DNA of 64,000 bases from Catenisphaera adipataccumulans (GCF_014202755.1 NZ_JACHHK010000005.1:1-64000), one strand, 5' to 3'; positions 7,736-16,331 are shown, counted from the first letter of the stretch. Made by a program: numbers and translations. Notes: a model not told the origin generated them from the letters alone.

Positions 7736-8489
7736 ATGCGAAGACATGCGCAAAGTTTTTTTCGATCTGTGCACACAAAGATGGGACTTCCATGTCTTTC
7801 AGTTCGGCAATTTTTTCTGCCACATACCGCACATACATCGGTTCGTTTTCATGACCACGATGCGGCACCGGTGTTAAATACGGCGAATCGGTCTCACTTA
7901 AGATCCGGTCGGCGGGGCAGGCTTTGACACAAGCCGGCCCTTGCCGGGAATTCTTGAACGTGATCGGTCCGGCAAAGGAGATCACTGAATCCATTTTCAA
8001 GGCTTCCTGCATGGTTTCCGGACTGCCTGAGAAGCAGTGAAAGATGATCCGTGTATGCGCGTGCTGCCGCAGCAGATCCATGCAGTCTTTCGTGGCATCG
8101 CGCATATGGATGGAAACCGGCAGGTGATACGTATTGGCGATTTCCAGCTGTTTGACGAACAATTGTTTCTGTGCGTCTTTGAATGACGTATCCCAATGGT
8201 AATCCAAACCGATCTCTCCCAGACAATCCAGGTGACCGGCCTGGATCTCATTTTCAAGATAGGTCAGATGTGCATCGGTCATTTCTTTGGCATCGCCGGG
8301 AAACCAGCCGAACGCCAGTTTGAAAAACGGATATTGTTCCTTGATGACTTTCGCCCGTTCGAATTCGGTTTGATTCGTGCTCATGATCATGCACGATGTG
8401 ACATGATGCGTTTGTATATTTTGAATGATTTCATCCACTCTTGCGTATAGACGATCGCAGGTGATGTGACAATGGCTGTCTGTGTACAT
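7734..8489 (-). CDS. tatD: TatD-family metal-dependent deoxyribonuclease
   Basis: TIM-barrel hydrolase of the TatD/YcfH family, 251 residues. Metal ligands are visible as HCH near the N terminus, E in CLGEIGLDYHW, H in VSIHMRD, H in IIFHCFSG and D in ETDSPYLTPVPHRG. Family members show 3'-5' DNase activity and are linked to DNA repair or turnover; the in vivo role here is unknown. An upstream TTG start two codons earlier was rejected because the AGGAGG element is 7 nt from this ATG but only 1 nt from the TTG. The gene is divergent from the DUF3284-like gene; their -10 elements overlap. Confidence 0.88.
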   Translation of the reverse strand: MYTDSHCHITCDRLYARVDEIIQNIQTHHVTSCMIMSTNQTEFERAKVIKEQYPFFKLAFGWFPGDAKEMTDAHLTYLENEIQAGHLDCLGEIGLDYHWDTSFKDAQKQLFVKQLEIANTYHLPVSIHMRDATKDCMDLLRQHAHTRIIFHCFSGSPETMQEALKMDSVISFAGPITFKNSRQGPACVKACPADRILSETDSPYLTPVPHRGHENEPMYVRYVAEKIAELKDMEVPSLCAQIEKNFAHVFA

Positions 8490-8509
8490 TTTCAAACCTC
8501 CTAAGATAT

Positions 8510-8517
8510 ATTATAAT
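8510..8517. promoter_or_regulatory. Overlapping divergent -10 elements
   Basis: The sequence reads TATAAT on both strands: 8512-8517 (+) for the DUF3284-like gene and 8515-8510 (-) for tatD. The two promoters would compete for polymerase. Confidence 0.5.
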
Positions 8518-8537
8518 CATAAAGCAGGAGAAAAACG

Positions 8538-8939
8538 ATGCAAGTCAAGATGAGAGTAAATGTCAGTGCCGAAGCGTTCTATCACGTACTGGTGCAGTCG
8601 GCCATGGATGAAATCAAACAAGTCACCGGCCGTACCGTCGATGAAGCAAGGCTGACCAAAGGCATGACCTATCGGAAAAAGAGCGCCGGCCGGTCCATCA
8701 AGGTGAAGATCGGCAAATTAGTGCCGAACCGAAAATACACAGCGATATTCGTCACCGTCTTCAGCCGGCTGACCTTCACATACGCGTTTGAACCAATCGA
8801 TGATCGCTCATGTACGATCACTTATACACAGGACTATCTGGGGCCAGGTTCCATGGATGAAAGGGAAGCGGCAAAACAAGTCAGAAAAACGATCCGGGAT
8901 GCGGAAAAGCGCATCAGAAAAAAACAATCGGGCAAGTAA
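8538..8939 (+). CDS. DUF3284-like small protein
   Basis: 133 residues, soluble, basic at the C terminus. It resembles the DUF3284 group of Firmicutes, small SRPBCC-like domain proteins with no known function; the assignment rests on overall pattern (an N-terminal VNVSAEAFYHVL strand-helix and alternating beta strands ending in TITYTQDY). GCAGGAG precedes the ATG by 8 nt. It stands alone between tatD and galU, bounded by a shared promoter region and a bidirectional terminator. Confidence 0.6.
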   Translation: MQVKMRVNVSAEAFYHVLVQSAMDEIKQVTGRTVDEARLTKGMTYRKKSAGRSIKVKIGKLVPNRKYTAIFVTVFSRLTFTYAFEPIDDRSCTITYTQDYLGPGSMDEREAAKQVRKTIRDAEKRIRKKQSGK

Positions 8940-8956
8940 ATGCCCGATTATTTTTT
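8921..8956. terminator. Bidirectional terminator
   Basis: Stem AATCGGGCA / TGCCCGATT with a 6-nt loop. A T run follows on the plus strand and a T run (plus-strand A run 8917-8924) on the minus strand, so it ends both the DUF3284-like gene and galU. Confidence 0.85.
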
Positions 8957-9832
8957 ATAACCTAAATTTTCGATGATCTCTACCATCGCATCGTGTGTAT
9001 CTTCCCGTGCCAGCGCAAATTCAACCTGTGCCTGCAGGAAGCCTTTCTTATCACCGACATCGTACCGCTTGCCGACGAAATCATATGCATACACTTTTTC
9101 TTTCTGCGCCAGACGATCGATCGCATCGGTCAGCTGGATCTCGTTGCCTTTGCCGGCTTGCTGGGTCTCAAGGAAATCGAAGATTTCCGGCGTCAGCACA
9201 TAGCGGCCTAAAATGGCCATATCGCTTGGTGCTTTGTCAATGTCCGGTTTTTCAACGAACGTCTTGACCTGGATCAGACGGTCGTTGATCTTCTTTTCCG
9301 GATCGATCACACCGTATTTATTGACATTTTCATGTTTGATGGTCTGGACGCCGACAACGGTCGCACCCGTTTCGTTGTAGACGTCGATCAGCTGACGGAT
9401 CGCAGTCGGTCCGCCCGGATTGCGCACGATATCATCGCCCAACAGCACTGCGGTCGGTTCATTGCCGACGAATTGTTTCGCACACAAGATCGCATGACCA
9501 AGTCCTTTTGGGTTTTTCTGCCGTACCGCAAATACGTTGATCATATTGGCGATGTCCTGTACCATTTTTAAATGTTCCGTATCGCCGGATTCTTTCAGCT
9601 TCTGTTCCAGTTCAAAACTGACATCAAAATGGTCGATGACGCAGTTTTTATAACTGTTCGTGATGATACAGATTTCTTCGATGCCGCTCTGTACAGCTTC
9701 TTCGACGATATATTGGATGGTCGGCACGTCGACGATCGGCAGCATTTCCTTCGGAACGGCTTTGGTTGCCGGCAGAAAACGCGTACCAAATCCCGCGGCC
9801 GGGATGATAGCCTTACGGACTGGTTTAAACAT
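8948..9832 (-). CDS. galU: UTP-glucose-1-phosphate uridylyltransferase
   Basis: Makes UDP-glucose from UTP and glucose-1-phosphate, for glycolipids, teichoic acid decoration and capsule. 294 residues, the normal GalU/GtaB length. The nucleotide-binding signature IPAAGFGTRFLPATKAVPKE is at residues 10-29, followed by EEICIITNSYKNCV; further conserved segments are GLGHAILCAK and the VEKP motif. AAGGAGG precedes the ATG. A consensus extended -10 lies upstream on the minus strand, divergent from prfA. Confidence 0.93.
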   Translation of the reverse strand: MFKPVRKAIIPAAGFGTRFLPATKAVPKEMLPIVDVPTIQYIVEEAVQSGIEEICIITNSYKNCVIDHFDVSFELEQKLKESGDTEHLKMVQDIANMINVFAVRQKNPKGLGHAILCAKQFVGNEPTAVLLGDDIVRNPGGPTAIRQLIDVYNETGATVVGVQTIKHENVNKYGVIDPEKKINDRLIQVKTFVEKPDIDKAPSDMAILGRYVLTPEIFDFLETQQAGKGNEIQLTDAIDRLAQKEKVYAYDFVGKRYDVGDKKGFLQAQVEFALAREDTHDAMVEIIENLGYKK

Positions 9833-9862
9833 GACTTTTTCCTCCTTGGTTCAAACAGTATG

Positions 9863-9871
9863 ATTATACCA
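9863..9871 (-). promoter_or_regulatory. Extended -10 promoter of galU
   Basis: TGG-TATAAT on the minus strand, 30 nt before the galU ATG. Confidence 0.65.
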
Positions 9872-9908
9872 TGGAACATGTATAAAGTTCGAAAAGAAAA
9901 TGATAAAA

Positions 9909-9917
9909 TGATATATT
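9909..9917 (+). promoter_or_regulatory. Extended -10 promoter of prfA-prmC-map
   Basis: TGA-TATATT with TTCGAA 18 nt upstream as a weak -35. A second TGA-TAAAAT lies just before it at 9901-9909. Confidence 0.5.
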
Positions 9918-9940
9918 AGAGAATGAAAGGATGCGAAGCT

Positions 9941-11017
9941 ATGTCAAAAATGGAAGACCGTTTGGACGGAATCGTCGAACGATACAATGAAATCAATGAA
10001 TTAATGATGCGCAGCGACATCGTTTCAGATCGTAAGACCATGGCCAAGCTCGGCCGGGAACAAAACGAACTGACTCCGATCGTTGAAACGTATCAAAAAT
10101 ATAAAAAGGCCAAAGAAGAACTGGCCGAGGATCAAGAGCTCCTGAAAGAGGATGATAAAGAGATCCGCGAAATGGCCCAGGCCGAGATCGATGAGCTGGA
10201 ACCCAAGATCCAGGCTGACCTGGATCGCTTGGAAATCTTACTGGTGCCGAAAGATCCGAACGACTCACACAACTGTATTCTGGAGATCCGCGGCGCAGCC
10301 GGCGGCGACGAAGGAAACATCTTTGCGGGAGATCTATATCGCATGTACATCAAATACTGCGAAAGCAAGAACTGGAAAACGGAGATCATTGAAGCAGAAC
10401 CGTCGGAAGCCGGCGGTTATTCATTGATATCCTTTAAAGTCACCGGCGACGGCGCGTACGGTACTTTTAAGTTCGAGTCCGGTTCCCATCGTGTACAGCG
10501 GGTGCCGAAGACTGAAAGTCAGGGCCGTATTCATACTTCGACGGCCACTGTTTTATGTATGCCGGAGATCGAAGAGGAAGACTTTGAACTGGATATGAAC
10601 GATCTGGAAATCGAGACCATGCGTTCAAGCGGTGCCGGCGGTCAGCACATCAATAAAACCGATTCCGCCGTGCGCATCGTACATAAACCGACCGGCATCG
10701 TTGTTAAGTGTCAGGACGGCCGCAGTCAGCACGAGAACCGTGCTACGGCGCTGATGACCATCCGCGCCCGTGTCTATGAAGAGCAGCAGCGGGAGAAAGA
10801 AGCGAAAAATGAGGCAGAGCGGATGTCAAAGATCGGCACCGGCGACCGGGCCGAAAAGATCCGCACCTACAATTATCCGCAGAACCGCGTGACGGATCAC
10901 CGGATCGGCTATACGGTCAATCAGCTGGATCGGATCATGGACGGCCGTCTGGATGATCTGATGAATGCCCTGACGGCAGCGGATCAGAAAGCCAAACTAG
11001 CAGGAGAACGTTCATGA
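9941..11017 (+). CDS. prfA: Peptide chain release factor 1
   Basis: Recognises UAA/UAG stop codons and releases the nascent chain, cytosolic, 358 residues from this start (typical about 360). The decoding P-x-T tripeptide is visible as PKT in RVPKTESQGRIHTS, and the catalytic GGQ in SSGAGGQHINKTDSAVRI. An ATG at 9923 is in frame, but AAAGGA is spaced 9 nt from the ATG at 9941, and MSKMEDRLDGI matches the usual RF1 start. It overlaps prmC by 4 bp (ATGA), so release factor and its methylase are translationally coupled. Confidence 0.95.
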   Translation: MSKMEDRLDGIVERYNEINELMMRSDIVSDRKTMAKLGREQNELTPIVETYQKYKKAKEELAEDQELLKEDDKEIREMAQAEIDELEPKIQADLDRLEILLVPKDPNDSHNCILEIRGAAGGDEGNIFAGDLYRMYIKYCESKNWKTEIIEAEPSEAGGYSLISFKVTGDGAYGTFKFESGSHRVQRVPKTESQGRIHTSTATVLCMPEIEEEDFELDMNDLEIETMRSSGAGGQHINKTDSAVRIVHKPTGIVVKCQDGRSQHENRATALMTIRARVYEEQQREKEAKNEAERMSKIGTGDRAEKIRTYNYPQNRVTDHRIGYTVNQLDRIMDGRLDDLMNALTAADQKAKLAGERS

Positions 11018-11859
11018 CCTATCATGAATTGGTCAAAGAAGGGCAGGAACGGCTGTATCAGGCCGGGCAGGGGGAACAGGCAGCCCAGGTGCTGATGGTG
11101 GAACTCTGCCGGCAGAAGGAGATCAATTTATATTTGGAAATGGACAATGACTGCCCCGAAGCGTTGATGACCGATTATCTGGAAGGCATTCATGAGATGG
11201 AGAAAGGCGAACCGCTTGGTTATGTCTTAGGGTATGAATGGTTTTATGGCTATGATTTTATCGTAAATCCTGATGTGCTCATCCCGCGTCCGGAAACGGA
11301 AGAACTGGTCGGTCTGGTGCTGCAGAAATTTGATGAGAAATTTTCAGACCGTGAGCAGGTGACGGTATTCGATGTGGCAACCGGATCGGGCGCCATCGGG
11401 ATCTCCTTAAATAAAGAAGAACCGCGCATGCATGTCATTGCTTCGGATATTTCTGCGGCAGCCTTGAAGGTAGCCCGTGCGAATCGGGAGAAGTTCGATG
11501 CGGATGTGCAGCTGATCCGCGGGGATATGCTGGAGCCGTTCATCGACCGTGATCTGCATTGTGATATTTGTGTCTGCAACCCGCCGTATATTCCGCAGGC
11601 CGAAAAAATGGAACATAGCGTGGTGGATTATGAGCCGCATGTTGCCTTGTTCGGGGGCGAAGACGGATTGAAATTTTATCGGGATGTCTTTGCGCATGCG
11701 GAACAAGTCTGCCGGCCGGATGCTCTGCTGGCATTTGAGATCGGCTATGACCAAAGGGAACGGCTTACGGCACTGGCGAAGTCGTATTTTCCGCAGGCAG
11801 TCATCGAAGTGCATCAAGATATGAGCGGGAAAGATCGAATGTTGACGATCGAAAAATAG
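11014..11859 (+). CDS. prmC: Release factor glutamine methyltransferase
   Basis: SAM-dependent N5-glutamine methylase that modifies the Gln of the GGQ motif of release factors; 281 residues, normal for PrmC/HemK. The SAM-binding motif is FDVATGSGAIGISL, and the catalytic NPPY is in VCNPPYIPQ. The substrate gene prfA lies immediately upstream with an ATGA overlap, the classic pairing. Confidence 0.95.
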   Translation: MTYHELVKEGQERLYQAGQGEQAAQVLMVELCRQKEINLYLEMDNDCPEALMTDYLEGIHEMEKGEPLGYVLGYEWFYGYDFIVNPDVLIPRPETEELVGLVLQKFDEKFSDREQVTVFDVATGSGAIGISLNKEEPRMHVIASDISAAALKVARANREKFDADVQLIRGDMLEPFIDRDLHCDICVCNPPYIPQAEKMEHSVVDYEPHVALFGGEDGLKFYRDVFAHAEQVCRPDALLAFEIGYDQRERLTALAKSYFPQAVIEVHQDMSGKDRMLTIEK

Positions 11860-11873
11860 AAAGAAGCTGAAAT

Positions 11874-12743
11874 ATGAAAATGAATAAAAATGCACCATGC
11901 TGGTGCGGATCAGGAAAAAAGTACAAGAATTGTCATGAAAAATGGGATGAAACGATCAATGTTCTGCGGCTGCAGGGAAAGATCGTCCCGGGACATAATT
12001 TGATCAAAAATGCAGAGGATATCAAATGGATCAAGAAAGCGGCCGCCATCAACAACGGTGTGCTCGATTTGATCGAAGAGAAGATCTGCCCCGGCATGAC
12101 GACGGAAGAAATCGATCAGATGGTTTATAACTATACGACGGAACATGGCGGTATTCCGGCGGATCTGGGCTTTGAGGGCTATCCGAAAAGCGTCTGCACA
12201 TCCGTCAATAATGAAGTCTGCCACGGCATCCCGAGTCCGGATGTGGTCTTAAAAGAGGGCGATATCGTCAATGTCGACTGTACGACGATTTTCCATAAAC
12301 ATTACGCAGATGCCAGCCGGATGTTCTGTGTCGGCAAAGTCAGTGAAGAGGCTCAGCGTCTGGTGGATGTGACCAAAGAATGTATGGAGAAAGGCATCGA
12401 AGCGGTCCGTCCGTGGGGATATCTGGGCGATATCGGCGCAGCGATCCAGGAACATGCGCATAAGAACGGTTATACCGTCGTACGGGATTTCTGCGGCCAC
12501 GGTGTCGGCAACGGTTTTCATGAAGATCCGTATGTCCGCCATATTGGGGTGCGCAATACCGGAATGATCCTGGCGCCGGGCATGGTTTTCACCATTGAAC
12601 CGATGATCAACCAAGGTGTCTATCAGCTGTACATTGATCAGAAAAATGGCTGGACGGCTTATACCAAAGACGGCAAGCTGAGCGCACAATGGGAAAATAC
12701 CTTGTTGGTGACAGAGCACGGTGTTGAAATTCTGGCGTGGTAA
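11874..12743 (+). CDS. map: Type I methionine aminopeptidase with N-terminal SEC-C zinc motif
   Basis: Removes the initiator methionine from nascent proteins. 289 residues, longer than minimal Map because of an N-terminal SEC-C-type motif (CWCGSGKKYKNCH, residues about 9-21) that binds zinc and is thought to dock near the ribosome. The metallo-protease core shows the ligands D in VNVDCT and YADAS, H in GHGVGNGFHEDP, E in FTIEPM and E in WENTLLV. This extended form is known in Clostridia and relatives. It follows prmC by 14 bp; no clear terminator was seen in the 111 bp after it. Confidence 0.93.
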   Translation: MKMNKNAPCWCGSGKKYKNCHEKWDETINVLRLQGKIVPGHNLIKNAEDIKWIKKAAAINNGVLDLIEEKICPGMTTEEIDQMVYNYTTEHGGIPADLGFEGYPKSVCTSVNNEVCHGIPSPDVVLKEGDIVNVDCTTIFHKHYADASRMFCVGKVSEEAQRLVDVTKECMEKGIEAVRPWGYLGDIGAAIQEHAHKNGYTVVRDFCGHGVGNGFHEDPYVRHIGVRNTGMILAPGMVFTIEPMINQGVYQLYIDQKNGWTAYTKDGKLSAQWENTLLVTEHGVEILAW

Positions 12744-12801
12744 GTTAACCGCTTACAGTTTGCCAAATGGCGCGAAACGGCTTGAAAAAGGCCTTGAAAG
12801 C

Positions 12802-12830
12802 TTGTATTCACGGGTTTCTTGTGCTATTTT
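12802..12830 (+). promoter_or_regulatory. Promoter of the 100-residue protein gene
   Basis: TTGTAT, 17 nt, TATTTT, with an extended TGC before the -10. Confidence 0.5.
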
Positions 12831-12854
12831 ATAACCGTATTAGGAGGAAGTATT

Positions 12855-13157
12855 ATGGAAAAATGGACGCAAGAACAGTACGCATCCCGCCTGCAGGAAA
12901 TGAAGCAGGAAGCGCACGATAAGATGTGGTTATATATCGAAGTCAATGCAAAAGACTTCATGGAAGAAAACGAGCCGGGAGTTAAGAACTTACGGCCGTG
13001 CTGCAAGGCCATGTTGGATGCGATGCTGGAAGGTGACGGATTTATCGTTGAACCGAAGGTCCGCACGAAGATTGCCGGTACGTTAACGATTCGTTACTAC
13101 GTTGACAATCTGGATCCATCACGCCGCAAATACGCTGACGTTGTTGCTGAAAAGTAA
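12855..13157 (+). CDS. Conserved-looking small cytosolic protein, unknown function
   Basis: 100 residues, no membrane segment, family not recognised. The N-terminal half is helical and acidic (EEYASRLQEM-like helix, then KDFMEENEPG); the C-terminal half has beta character with VEPKVRTKIAGTLTIRYYVDN. A CC pair occurs in LRPCCKAM. A perfect TAGGAGGAAG lies 4 nt before the ATG, its own promoter lies upstream and a strong terminator follows, so it is a real, probably well-expressed monocistronic gene. An in-frame TTG at 12819 falls inside the promoter and was rejected. Confidence 0.8.
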   Translation: MEKWTQEQYASRLQEMKQEAHDKMWLYIEVNAKDFMEENEPGVKNLRPCCKAMLDAMLEGDGFIVEPKVRTKIAGTLTIRYYVDNLDPSRRKYADVVAEK

Positions 13158-13161
13158 ACAG

Positions 13162-13200
13162 AAAAAAAATGGGGCTGTCCGTATCGGGCAGCCCCTATTT
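13162..13200. terminator. Bidirectional terminator
   Basis: Stem GGGGCTGTCC / GGGCAGCCCC with a GTATC loop. Eight A on the plus strand at the left give a strong U run for the minus-strand HAD gene; the plus-strand tail is weaker (TATTT). Confidence 0.85.
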
Positions 13201-13945
13201 AAATGATTTCCAACTGCATAAAAGCTTTATATAAGCCCTCTTTTCCAACCGGGTCTGTCACATGGTCAACTTGCTGTTTGACAACAGGATCGGCGTTGCC
13301 CATCGCAACAGAAACATCGGATTTCAGAAACATCGGGAGATCGTTATCCGAATCGCCGCAGGCAATGGATAAATACGCATCTCCGTAGTAACTTTCTACT
13401 GTATCGATGGCCGTTCCTTTATTGAAACGGGCATCGGTGATCTCACCGCCGAAGCGGCCGAAACGAGTCAGTTTCAGATCATCCGGCAGCACGGCCCGGA
13501 TCTCATCATCGAAATGCCGATGGCTGTGGATCGCGATCTTCATGATCTGGCGGTAGTCTTCTGCACGCATCGCTGTGACCGGCGGTTTGGATTCCAGATG
13601 CTGCAGCAGGACGTTCTGCGAATTGGCAAAAGATTGCTGCGAGCCTTCCATCGCATAGCGGTAGCCAAGCGTTTTGATCCGCTGCTCGATCTCTTGTGCA
13701 TCCTTGAGCGGATGATAGAAGATCGGCCGGCCTTCCGCTTCGATGTCGGTGCCTGCTGAAAAACAATAGCCGTTCAGTCCCAACTGCAGGATAGAGCTAT
13801 TGATCTCACTGCGGGCACGCCCGGTATTCAGGAACACTTTGTTTCCGTTTTTTTGTGCCTGTCGGATCGCACGAATTGCTGAGCGCGGGATCTTGCCGCG
13901 GTCCCATAACGTGCCGTCCAGATCCAGGAAGATGATCCTTTTCAT
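13199..13945 (-). CDS. Cof-type HAD-superfamily phosphatase, paralogue 1
   Basis: Haloacid dehalogenase hydrolase of the Cof/IIB subfamily, 248 residues, probably acting on phosphorylated sugars or cofactors. Motif I is FLDLDGTLWD with the nucleophile and acid/base Asp; motif II is LNTGRA; motif IV is CGDSDNDLPMF; the IIB cap domain lies between. It is the last of three tandem paralogues on the minus strand. It has no Shine-Dalgarno sequence; an extended -10 (TGC-TAATAT) ends 6 nt before the ATG, so a leaderless transcript is predicted. Substrate unknown. Confidence 0.87.
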   Translation of the reverse strand: MKRIIFLDLDGTLWDRGKIPRSAIRAIRQAQKNGNKVFLNTGRARSEINSSILQLGLNGYCFSAGTDIEAEGRPIFYHPLKDAQEIEQRIKTLGYRYAMEGSQQSFANSQNVLLQHLESKPPVTAMRAEDYRQIMKIAIHSHRHFDDEIRAVLPDDLKLTRFGRFGGEITDARFNKGTAIDTVESYYGDAYLSIACGDSDNDLPMFLKSDVSVAMGNADPVVKQQVDHVTDPVGKEGLYKAFMQLEII

Positions 13946-13960
13946 ACTCTCATATTAGCA
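13946..13960 (-). promoter_or_regulatory. Leaderless-type promoter of HAD paralogue 1
   Basis: Minus strand reads TGC-TAATAT-GAGAGT-ATG: extended -10, 6-nt gap, start codon. No -35 match was found. Confidence 0.5.
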
Positions 13961-13965
13961 TGTTT

Positions 13966-14763
13966 TCAGTCCAATAAACCAAAATGGGCAAAAGCGTTAT
14001 ATAAACCGGCATTTCTGACATCATCGGTCACATAGGTCACGATTTGTTTCACGCTCTGCGTGGCATTTCCCATGCCGATGGATTCATCGGATGCCTTCAG
14101 CATCGAGATATCGTTATCGGAATCGCCGGCACTGATGGTGCGGTAATTTCCGCCGTAATAGTTTTTCACAAAATCGATCGCCGTGCCCTTGCTGTAGTGG
14201 CTGTCGGTGATCTCACCGCCGGTATTGCTGTAGGTGGTCCAGATCAAATGCTTTGGCAGGGAATCCAGGATCACTTCTGGTTTGAGGATACCGTAATAGT
14301 TGATCTGCACTTTCATGATCTGGCGGAAATCTTCCTCCTGCATGTCGGTCACGCTTGGAAATAAGGAACGCCGATGGAACAAGATCTGCCGGGTATCCTG
14401 CTGATACAGCTTCTTGAACAAACGGCGGTTGATGCTGTCGGTAAAGCTGATGCGCGAACCTTCCATCGTATATCCGAAATGCAGAGAGTAGATGTGTTCC
14501 TGTATTTGTTTGGCAATGGAATCTTTCATCGGGTGATAGAGCAGGCGTCTGCCGCCGATCCATATTTCCGTACCGGCAGAAAGACAGAATCCGTCCAGAT
14601 CCAGGTCCATCATTTCCCGCATTTCGCTGCGGACCCGTCCAGTATTGATGAATACTTTATGACCGTTCTGCCGCGCGATCCGGATGGCTTCCAGGGCAGA
14701 GGGCGGAATCTTTTCGTACAGGCTCAACGTACCGTCAATGTCTAAAAATACGATACTTTTCAT
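13966..14763 (-). CDS. Cof-type HAD-superfamily phosphatase, paralogue 2
   Basis: Middle member of the tandem set, 265 residues. Motif I is FLDIDGTLSL, motif II is INTGRV and motif IV is AGDSDNDISML. It is closest in layout to its neighbours (shared IIB cap and QIMK segment), so local gene duplication is likely. It has no ribosome binding site; TGA-TAAAAT lies 6 nt before the ATG, and the TGA of that extended -10 is the stop codon of paralogue 3. It could also be read by coupling from upstream. Substrate unknown. Confidence 0.87.
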   Translation of the reverse strand: MKSIVFLDIDGTLSLYEKIPPSALEAIRIARQNGHKVFINTGRVRSEMREMMDLDLDGFCLSAGTEIWIGGRRLLYHPMKDSIAKQIQEHIYSLHFGYTMEGSRISFTDSINRRLFKKLYQQDTRQILFHRRSLFPSVTDMQEEDFRQIMKVQINYYGILKPEVILDSLPKHLIWTTYSNTGGEITDSHYSKGTAIDFVKNYYGGNYRTISAGDSDNDISMLKASDESIGMGNATQSVKQIVTYVTDDVRNAGLYNAFAHFGLLD

Positions 14764-14778
14764 ATCGTCATTTTATCA
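14764..14778 (-). promoter_or_regulatory. Leaderless-type promoter of HAD paralogue 2
   Basis: Minus strand reads TGA-TAAAAT-GACGAT-ATG. The TGA is also the stop codon of HAD paralogue 3. Confidence 0.5.
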
Positions 14779-15573
14779 TATCAAGTGAAAATGTTGAAAG
14801 GCGTTGTACAGACCGTCCTGGTGAATGTCAGAAGTGACATAGTCGCCCAGCGGTTTTACGCGCGGACTGCCGTTGCCCATGACGACGGCCAGGTCGGCTT
14901 CTTTCAACATTGGAATATCATTTTCGGAATCTCCCATGGCCATGGTCTCATAAGAATCATCGAACAGTTTGCGTACTGTGCGGATGGCTGTGGCCTTGTT
15001 GTACTTGCGGTTGGTGATTTCACATTTCCAATCGGCAAACTCTGTAAGCTCTGTGGTCTTCGGCAGTTTAGGAATGATTTGTTCGTAAGGAACATGTTCG
15101 ATGTTGTAGAGGTAGATCTTCATGATCTGATCATAGTCTGCTTCGGTAAACTCATCCATGCCCGGACTGTTCAGAAAGCGCAGCAGCGCGAAGGTGTTGG
15201 GCATCGTGTTGAAGGCATGCAGATACATTCCTTTGTTGATAAAGTTACAGAAGCTTTTTGCGGATCCTTCCAGCGAGATCCCAAAGTGCAGATCGTTAAG
15301 CAGATCATAAATGGTCTGAATGTCTTTTTTCTTCAGCGGTTCGTATAAGATCCGTTTTCCTTGATAATAAATTTCACTCCCTGCTCCGAAGCAATAGCCA
15401 TCCAAATGCAGCGGCTCTAATACATCGATGGCTTCGTTCCGCGTCCGTCCGGTGTTGACAAAGATTTTATGACCGTTTGCCTGGGCCCGTTCGATTGCCC
15501 GAACGGCTGAGTGCGGAATGTTTTCATTTTCCCATAAGGTGCCGTCTAAATCCAAAAATACCAATTTATTCAT
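14776..15573 (-). CDS. Cof-type HAD-superfamily phosphatase, paralogue 3
   Basis: First gene of the tandem set, 265 residues from this start. Motif I is FLDLDGTLWENE, motif II is VNTGRT and motif IV is MGDSENDIPML. Unlike its two paralogues it has a good ribosome binding site (GGGGAGGATC) before the ATG. A longer start at 15588 would begin inside that site and was rejected. Three adjacent copies suggest different substrates or dosage; none can be read from sequence. Confidence 0.87.
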   Translation of the reverse strand: MNKLVFLDLDGTLWENENIPHSAVRAIERAQANGHKIFVNTGRTRNEAIDVLEPLHLDGYCFGAGSEIYYQGKRILYEPLKKKDIQTIYDLLNDLHFGISLEGSAKSFCNFINKGMYLHAFNTMPNTFALLRFLNSPGMDEFTEADYDQIMKIYLYNIEHVPYEQIIPKLPKTTELTEFADWKCEITNRKYNKATAIRTVRKLFDDSYETMAMGDSENDIPMLKEADLAVVMGNGSPRVKPLGDYVTSDIHQDGLYNAFQHFHLI

Positions 15574-15630
15574 AATGATCCTCCCCATCTATCTTATCAA
15601 AAAAGCAAGGCGTTATTGTAATGAATATAT

Positions 15631-15659
15631 TTGTAGATGGAAAAAAATAAGTATAAAAT
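15631..15659 (+). promoter_or_regulatory. Leaderless-type promoter of the cytidylate-kinase-like gene
   Basis: TTGTAG, 17 nt, TAAAAT, ending 6 nt before the ATG at 15666. There is no Shine-Dalgarno sequence. Confidence 0.6.
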
Positions 15660-15665
15660 AAAAAT

Positions 15666-16331
15666 ATGGAACCACATGTCATTATTACCATCTCCCGTCA
15701 ATATGGAACTTACGGACGGGAAATCGGCCGGCAGCTGGCGGAATATCTGGATATCGGCTACTACAATAAAGAAATCATGAAGCACATTGCGCAGGATATG
15801 CACATCAATCCGGAATTTTTTTCCAATGAAAATGTCAATGATGCCGGCTTTTTCAGTGTCAGCAATCGTCACGGCAGTCTCATCAACATGACGGAGCTGT
15901 CGATCAATTCCCAAGTGTTTGAGAAATCCTGTGAATTGATCCGAGGCATTGCCGAGAAGGAGTCCGCAGTGATCATCGGCCGCTGTGCGGATTATATTCT
16001 GCGGGATAATCAGCATTGTATCAAGGTATACTTTTACAATGATGTGGAAGAGCGGATCCAGCTGGCGATCAAAGAGTATGAACTGGCACCGAAACAAGCC
16101 CGCAAGTTTGTGATGCGTCAGGATGAACGGCGGTCCGGGTTCTATGAATTTTATACCAACCAAATTTGGGGCGAACCGAAAAACTATGATCTGATGATCA
16201 ACACGTCGCAGATGAGCAAGGACGAGGTCATCGATTTATTGGCGGCGGTCTATGACCGCAAAAAAGGCGTGACCACGCTCAAGGGTGCGTTCAAGGATCA
16301 ATACATCGAGCAACGTTCTATGAAAGAATGA
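15666..16331 (+). CDS. Cytidylate-kinase-like P-loop protein
   Basis: 221 residues, resembling the cytidylate kinase-like family common in Firmicutes (AAA_26 / Cytidylate_kin2), distinct from housekeeping Cmk. The nucleotide-binding start ITISRQYGTYGREIGRQLAE occupies residues 7-26, followed by IGRCADYIL in the middle. The phosphate acceptor is unknown. The start is fixed because the P-loop strand begins right after the ATG. The promoter -10 ends 6 nt upstream and no ribosome binding site exists, so the mRNA is probably leaderless. A terminator follows 26 nt after the stop. Confidence 0.75.
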   Translation: MEPHVIITISRQYGTYGREIGRQLAEYLDIGYYNKEIMKHIAQDMHINPEFFSNENVNDAGFFSVSNRHGSLINMTELSINSQVFEKSCELIRGIAEKESAVIIGRCADYILRDNQHCIKVYFYNDVEERIQLAIKEYELAPKQARKFVMRQDERRSGFYEFYTNQIWGEPKNYDLMINTSQMSKDEVIDLLAAVYDRKKGVTTLKGAFKDQYIEQRSMKE

